NCBI GenBank assembly: GCA_003169835.1 | Contig: PNAI01000026.1 | Coordinates: 1 to 64,000 of the forward strand | Reading direction: 5' to 3' | DNA from: Hyphomicrobiales bacterium | GTDB taxonomy: Bacteria; Pseudomonadota; Alphaproteobacteria; Rhizobiales; Xanthobacteraceae | Length of the DNA: 64,000 nt | Shown here: positions 60,148 through 64,000 of the stretch, piece after piece | How the letters are laid out: the number at the start of each line of letters is the position of its first letter | Position numbering within the stretch: position 1 is the first letter of the stretch | Made by a program: the position numbers and the translations under genes | The notes under the pieces: model-generated | What the model was told of the DNA's origin: nothing | The model's input: only the letters and a program-made list of their open reading frames with translations | Databases searched by the model: none

Positions 60148-61947
60148 TCAAGCCGCGCGCGGCTTCGAGGCGGCCACGATAATCGCCGGCAGCTCGATCA
60201 TCTCAAGAATAGCTGGCGGCTCCGTTTCCTCAGGCAACCGGCCGATTCCGATCCGCGTAAAAGCAATGCCGAGCGCCGGCAACGACGTGATAACAGCCAG
60301 CGGAATCGAAAGTGCTAGTCCGCCGGCGATGAACAACGCATAGGGGATCGCGGCGGGTTGCGTCGCGGCCAGCAAACCAAGCGCGACGACGCCGAGTACG
60401 GTCTGCTGCCAGAAATTCTGCACAGCGACAAAAATTGGCACGGAATGGTCGTCGCGCAGCTGTCCGATCCAGCCGATGGTACGGCCGAACAGGAGCCCGA
60501 TGAGAAACTTCGTATGGCCAAACCACATGATCGGAACCAACAGCACGCTGAACACGCCTTCAGCCACGATGCTGACAAAAAACTTGCTCAAGCTGCCGAA
60601 CGCGCGCCGTAAATCCGGCCGCAGCAGAATGTCGATGGCGGTTGCGATCTTGGGCGAGAACCACATCACCAGCACCAGCACAAACACCGCAATCCCCATA
60701 TCCGCCTGGATCACATCGGCGGGCAATTCTGCGAAAGCGGCCATCAGCGTGCCGAGCACCAGCAATCCAATCCAGGCGGGCGAGCCGACAAACATGAGAA
60801 TTGCGAAAGCCAGCTGATAGCGGCTCACGGGCTTTAATCCCGGCCAGGTGAGAAAGTGCCAATATTGCATGTTACCCTGGCACCAGCGCAGATCGCGGCG
60901 GACAAACTCAATCAGCGTCGGCGGATTTTCCTCCCAGCCGAGATCTTCCTCTGGCAGCGCGCGAACCTCATAGCCGCCGCGCCGCATCAACGTCGCCTCG
61001 ATTTGATCGTGGCTGAGCACGTGACCGCCGAACGGGCTGTCGTCCGGAAGCACCGGCAATTTGCAGTGCGCGATGAAGGGGGCAAGTCGCAGCGCAGCGT
61101 TGTGCCCCCAATAAGGACCGCAATCGCCTTGCCACCAGGCGCCGCCGATCGTGTAGGAGCGCATGCTCAGCCGCATGCCGAACTGAAACAGCCGCGCGAA
61201 CGCGCTGGTGGATGGCAGTCCGATCACGAGACTTTGCAAAATGCCAAGCCTGGGGTCCGCCTGCATGATGCGCACGAGACGCAGCACTGCAGCGCCAGGC
61301 ATGAGGCTGTCGGTATCGAGCGTCACGGCAAGCTCGTGCTGATCGCCCCACCGCTCGCAGAAGTCGCGCACATTGCCGGCCTTGAAGCCGGTATTGACCT
61401 CGCGCCGCCGATAGGTGAGCGCAATCCGGCCGCGCCAGCGCGCGGTAAGAATTCCAAATTGCGTCGTCTCGCTCACCGCAACATCGTCCAGGCTAGTATC
61501 GCTCAACACATACACGTGAAAGCGATCGGCAAAGCCCGAAGTAACCAGATCCGCCATCATCGGCTCGATATTGCGGATCACCCGCTCCGGCGCTTCATTG
61601 CGAATGCACATCAAGATGGCCGTTGCAGCAGTCACAGGTTCGTCGCCGCGAATACGCGCTACAGCGGGCGTCACAGCCGCAACCGGATCGCGCGCAAACC
61701 GCATGAGCAGAAACCCGATCATCGCGTTCCAAAACCCGATGACGGTCCACGGCAACGTGAGCGCGAACATGACCAAAACAAGCGCGTCGAGAATACCGAA
61801 GCCGCCGGCCGAGAGCGCGATGGCCATCATCCACAGCATGCCCGCCATGGTCGCTGCCACCAGCACGGCGAACAACGCACGGCGCGCCGCAAGCGGCGGG
61901 CTCACGGTTGTGTAATGTGCAAGATCGCGGGTTGAACGTTCCAGCAA
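60148..61947 (-). CDS. mdoH: Glucans biosynthesis glucosyltransferase H (MdoH/OpgH-like)
   Basis: 599 residues. A cytoplasmic GT2 domain lies between transmembrane segments: ATAILMCIRNEAPERVIRNI, VTLDTDSLMPGAAVLRLVRI (DxD), LPEEDLGWEENPPTLIEF, and RRDLRWCQGNMQYWHFL (the QxxRW-type motif). C-terminal helices (VLVLVMWFSPKIATAIDILL) form the export channel. It makes the linear backbone of periplasmic glucans from UDP-glucose. No mdoG gene is in the window. TTG start at 61947. Confidence 0.9.
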   Translation of the reverse strand: MLERSTRDLAHYTTVSPPLAARRALFAVLVAATMAGMLWMMAIALSAGGFGILDALVLVMFALTLPWTVIGFWNAMIGFLLMRFARDPVAAVTPAVARIRGDEPVTAATAILMCIRNEAPERVIRNIEPMMADLVTSGFADRFHVYVLSDTSLDDVAVSETTQFGILTARWRGRIALTYRRREVNTGFKAGNVRDFCERWGDQHELAVTLDTDSLMPGAAVLRLVRIMQADPRLGILQSLVIGLPSTSAFARLFQFGMRLSMRSYTIGGAWWQGDCGPYWGHNAALRLAPFIAHCKLPVLPDDSPFGGHVLSHDQIEATLMRRGGYEVRALPEEDLGWEENPPTLIEFVRRDLRWCQGNMQYWHFLTWPGLKPVSRYQLAFAILMFVGSPAWIGLLVLGTLMAAFAELPADVIQADMGIAVFVLVLVMWFSPKIATAIDILLRPDLRRAFGSLSKFFVSIVAEGVFSVLLVPIMWFGHTKFLIGLLFGRTIGWIGQLRDDHSVPIFVAVQNFWQQTVLGVVALGLLAATQPAAIPYALFIAGGLALSIPLAVITSLPALGIAFTRIGIGRLPEETEPPAILEMIELPAIIVAASKPRAA

Positions 61948-62051
61948 GGTGGCTTCCGATCTCCCGTCAGCCTATGCAGAATAATAAGGGAGCGGCTATT
62001 GAAGTCCAAGGCCGTTGAAGTTCAATCCTCTTGAAGTCACGGGATACCGCG

Positions 62052-63041
62052 GTGGCGACTGATCGAAACGACATTGCGCAGGCGCTCTGGTACGTCGGCG
62101 CCGGCCGCATCGAATTGCGCGAAGAGGCGCTTTTGCCGCTTGCCAGCGGCTCAGTTTGCGTACGCGCGCTGCATGGCGCGCTCAGCCGCGGCACTGAAGG
62201 CTTGATATTTGCCGGTCGTGTCCCCGAAAGCGAATTCGACCGCATGCGCGCTCCGTTCATGGCTGGCGCCTTCCCGTTCCCGGTCAAATACGGCTATTCC
62301 GTGGTTGGACGGGTCGAGGCCGGACCGGCAGAGCTGCATGACCGTCTGGTCTTTGCGCTCCACCCGCATCAAACCCGTTTCAACATTCCGGGCAGCGCAG
62401 CAGTCCCCCTGCCCGAAGGCTTGTCTCCAGTGCGCGCGGTGCTCGCCGCCAATATGGAGACCGCGCTCAACGCCGTGTGGGACGCCGGCCCCGAACGCGG
62501 CGATCGCATCGCCGTCGTCGGCGCGGGCGTGGTCGGCGCATTGGTCGGCTACCTGTGCAGGCGGACGGTCCCCGATGTCCATGTCACGCTCGTCGATATC
62601 AATCCCGCCCGCGCGGAAATCGCGCGCGCATTGAGCGTGAATTTCGCCACGCCCGATGCCGCACCGACCGAATGCGATCTCGTCGTGCACGCAAGCGCCA
62701 CCGCCGGCGGCCTCGCCACCGCGCTCAATCTGGCGCGCGACGAGGCAATCGTGCTGGAGCTGAGCTGGTACGGCGCTGGCAACGTCGCAGTGCCGCTCGG
62801 CGGCGCATTTCATAGCCGCCGCCTGCGGCTGATCTCCAGCCAGGTCGGCAAGGTCGCGCCCTCGCACCGCGCGAGCTGGACGCACCGTGCGCGCCTGGAA
62901 GCGGCCCTAGCCTACACAGCCGATCCGCAACTCGATGCGCTGTTAGCACCAGCGGTGGCGTTTGCCGATCTACCGGCGCGTCTACCGCAAATTCTTGCGC
63001 CCTCGAGCGGCATTTTGTGCCAACGTATCGATTATCCTTGA
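62052..63041 (+). CDS. Zinc-dependent alcohol dehydrogenase-like (MDR superfamily) protein
   Basis: 329 residues from a GTG start (62052); a TTG at 62031 is an alternative. It has the N-terminal GroES-like half (GALSRGTEGLIFAGRVPESE, VKYGYSVVGRVEAG) and a Rossmann half (GDRIAVVGAGVVGALVGYLC, THVTLVDINPARAE-type). The conserved Cys/His zinc ligands are not obvious, as in the zinc-independent subgroup. It is the first of three overlapping or closely spaced genes ending at the window edge, and probably acts with the pterin synthase gene. Confidence 0.82.
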   Translation: MATDRNDIAQALWYVGAGRIELREEALLPLASGSVCVRALHGALSRGTEGLIFAGRVPESEFDRMRAPFMAGAFPFPVKYGYSVVGRVEAGPAELHDRLVFALHPHQTRFNIPGSAAVPLPEGLSPVRAVLAANMETALNAVWDAGPERGDRIAVVGAGVVGALVGYLCRRTVPDVHVTLVDINPARAEIARALSVNFATPDAAPTECDLVVHASATAGGLATALNLARDEAIVLELSWYGAGNVAVPLGGAFHSRRLRLISSQVGKVAPSHRASWTHRARLEAALAYTADPQLDALLAPAVAFADLPARLPQILAPSSGILCQRIDYP

Positions 63042-63056
63042 AGCGGGAGGTCAGTC

Positions 63057-63458
63057 TTGTTTGCCGTCGAAGTTCGCGACCACGTCATGATCGCTCATTC
63101 CTTTCGCGGCGCACTGTTCGGGCCGGCACAGGCGCTGCACGGCGCGACCTTCGTGATCGACGCAGCCTTCATGTCGGAGAAGCTTGACCCGAATGGTGTG
63201 GTCATCGACATCGGACGCGCGCTCGAGGCGCTCAAAGACGTGCTCGCACCCCTCAACTACCGCAATCTCGACGATATCCCTGAGTTCAAAGGCGCCAACA
63301 CAACGACCGAATTCCTCACGCGTCACATCTATGATCGCCTGGCGGAGGCCGCGCGCGTCGGCAAGCTCGGCCGCACCGGCCGCGAGCTTGCGGCGATCCG
63401 CATCACGATTTCGGAATCGCACGTAGCGCGGGCGTGGTACGAGGCGCCGTTGTGGTGA
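63057..63458 (+). CDS. 6-pyruvoyl-tetrahydropterin / 6-carboxytetrahydropterin synthase homologue
   Basis: 133 residues of the PTPS/QueD fold, beginning at TTG with GGGAGG upstream. HVMIAHSFRG and ALHGATFVIDAAF carry metal-binding His residues (H-x-n H-G-H type, partly degenerate), DPNGVVIDIGRALEALKDVL and the end SESHVARAWYEAPLW matches the family's catalytic Glu/His. These enzymes convert dihydroneopterin triphosphate. The usual zinc-coordinating HGH appears as LHGAT, so the metal site is atypical. It overlaps the next gene (GTGA). Confidence 0.8.
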   Translation: MFAVEVRDHVMIAHSFRGALFGPAQALHGATFVIDAAFMSEKLDPNGVVIDIGRALEALKDVLAPLNYRNLDDIPEFKGANTTTEFLTRHIYDRLAEAARVGKLGRTGRELAAIRITISESHVARAWYEAPLW

Positions 63459-64000
63459 AACGGCTGGCGTTCGCGGTGCCCGGCGATCTTGCGACGCCGA
63501 CCGGCGGCTATGCTTACGACCGGCGCATCATCGAGGAGCTAAAAATCCTCGGCTGGACCATCGATGTGATCGATCTCGGCGACGGATATCCGCGTCCCAA
63601 CGCAGCGAAACGTGCCGTGGCGCAGGAGTTGCTGGCAAAAATCCCGCAAGGACGTCCGATCGTGATCGACGGACTTGCCTTCGGCGTGTTGCAGGAGGCC
63701 GCAGCATTGCTCCATGAACGCAATCCGCTGATCGCGCTGGTGCATCATCCGCTCGCGCTGGAATCGGGACTAACCCTCGCCGACGCGAAACAATTTCGCA
63801 GCAGCGAATGCACGGCGCTCGAATTCGCGCGCCGTGTGATCGTCACCAGCGCATCAACCGCAAGTCTTTTGACCATGGATTACGGCGTTCCAACAGAGCA
63901 CATCACGGTCGCGCGCCCGGGCAGCGATCCGGTTGCACCCGCCATCGGAAGCCGCGACGGAATCGTGCGGCTGCTCGCAGTTGGCTCCGTTGTGCCGCGT
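63455..64000 (+). CDS. Glycosyltransferase family 4 protein, cut by the window end
   Basis: 182 codons visible from a GTG that overlaps the previous stop by four bases. MKRLAFAVPGDLATPTGGYA, YDRRIIEELKILGWTIDVID is the GT4-type N-terminal donor-side Rossmann with Gly-Gly-Tyr loop. Then LHERNPLIALVHHPLALESG and the linker strand ITVARPGSDP before the second domain. The C-terminal half is outside. It fits a pathway that glycosylates a pterin, which is inference. Confidence 0.85.
   Translation, partial: MKRLAFAVPGDLATPTGGYAYDRRIIEELKILGWTIDVIDLGDGYPRPNAAKRAVAQELLAKIPQGRPIVIDGLAFGVLQEAAALLHERNPLIALVHHPLALESGLTLADAKQFRSSECTALEFARRVIVTSASTASLLTMDYGVPTEHITVARPGSDPVAPAIGSRDGIVRLLAVGSVVPR

Overview
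The window is GC-rich chromosomal DNA from an alphaproteobacterium of the order Hyphomicrobiales (Rhizobiales), most like the Bradyrhizobium / Rhodopseudomonas / Xanthobacteraceae group. The support is a ChvI-ChvG two-component pair near pckA, a membrane-anchored CycM-type cytochrome c, an MdoH-type glucan glucosyltransferase, Omp25-like outer-membrane barrels, a Yej-type peptide importer with two binding proteins, and short palindromic repeats typical of these genomes. The species cannot be named from sequence alone.

Layout. 1-9.9 kb is accessory: a truncated Tat-exported FAD oxidoreductase, outer-membrane proteins, a TPR protein, an orphan secreted protein, a BTLCP transglutaminase-like protease, at least four copies of a dispersed 'gtccgct' repeat, the tail of a dead ABC substrate-binding gene, and a tyrosine recombinase with a small partner gene. 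9.9-31.6 kb is mostly core: leucyl aminopeptidase, MarR and NlpC/P60 genes, a five-gene Yej-like peptide ABC importer, cytochrome c, kdsB-pheA-hydrolase, a LysR regulator with a divergent small gene, phosphomannomutase, an aspartic protease, hrpB and UDP-glucose dehydrogenase.

31.7-37.4 kb holds polA, which is unusually long (1111 aa). It carries an internal AT-rich segment that includes what looks like a second polymerase thumb, plus an in-frame palindromic repeat. Directly on its stop codon sits an AT-rich two-gene module, DUF262 (DGQQR motif) plus a HEPN protein (R-x4-H motif), a likely anti-phage or toxin-type system. GIY-YIG and RidA genes follow. 37.6-48.8 kb has two proton antiporters, a DUF2865 protein, an FAD oxidoreductase, a proline-rich LTXXQ-type protein, pckA, and two tandem paralogous secreted hydrolases.

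48,856-51,221 is an intact IS1595-family element with 25-bp imperfect inverted repeats and a perfect 8-bp target duplication. It carries a ClpP-like protease and two small genes as passengers. 51.2-64 kb has a HugZ-type protein, chvI-chvG, a chemoreceptor followed by a DUF3365 haem protein, an envelope-glycan operon (mdoH, FkbM methyltransferase, membrane protein), and the start of a dehydrogenase / pterin synthase / glycosyltransferase cluster cut by the window edge.

Strongest candidates for follow-up: the DUF262-HEPN pair, the mosaic polA beside it, and the IS1595 element with a protease passenger.
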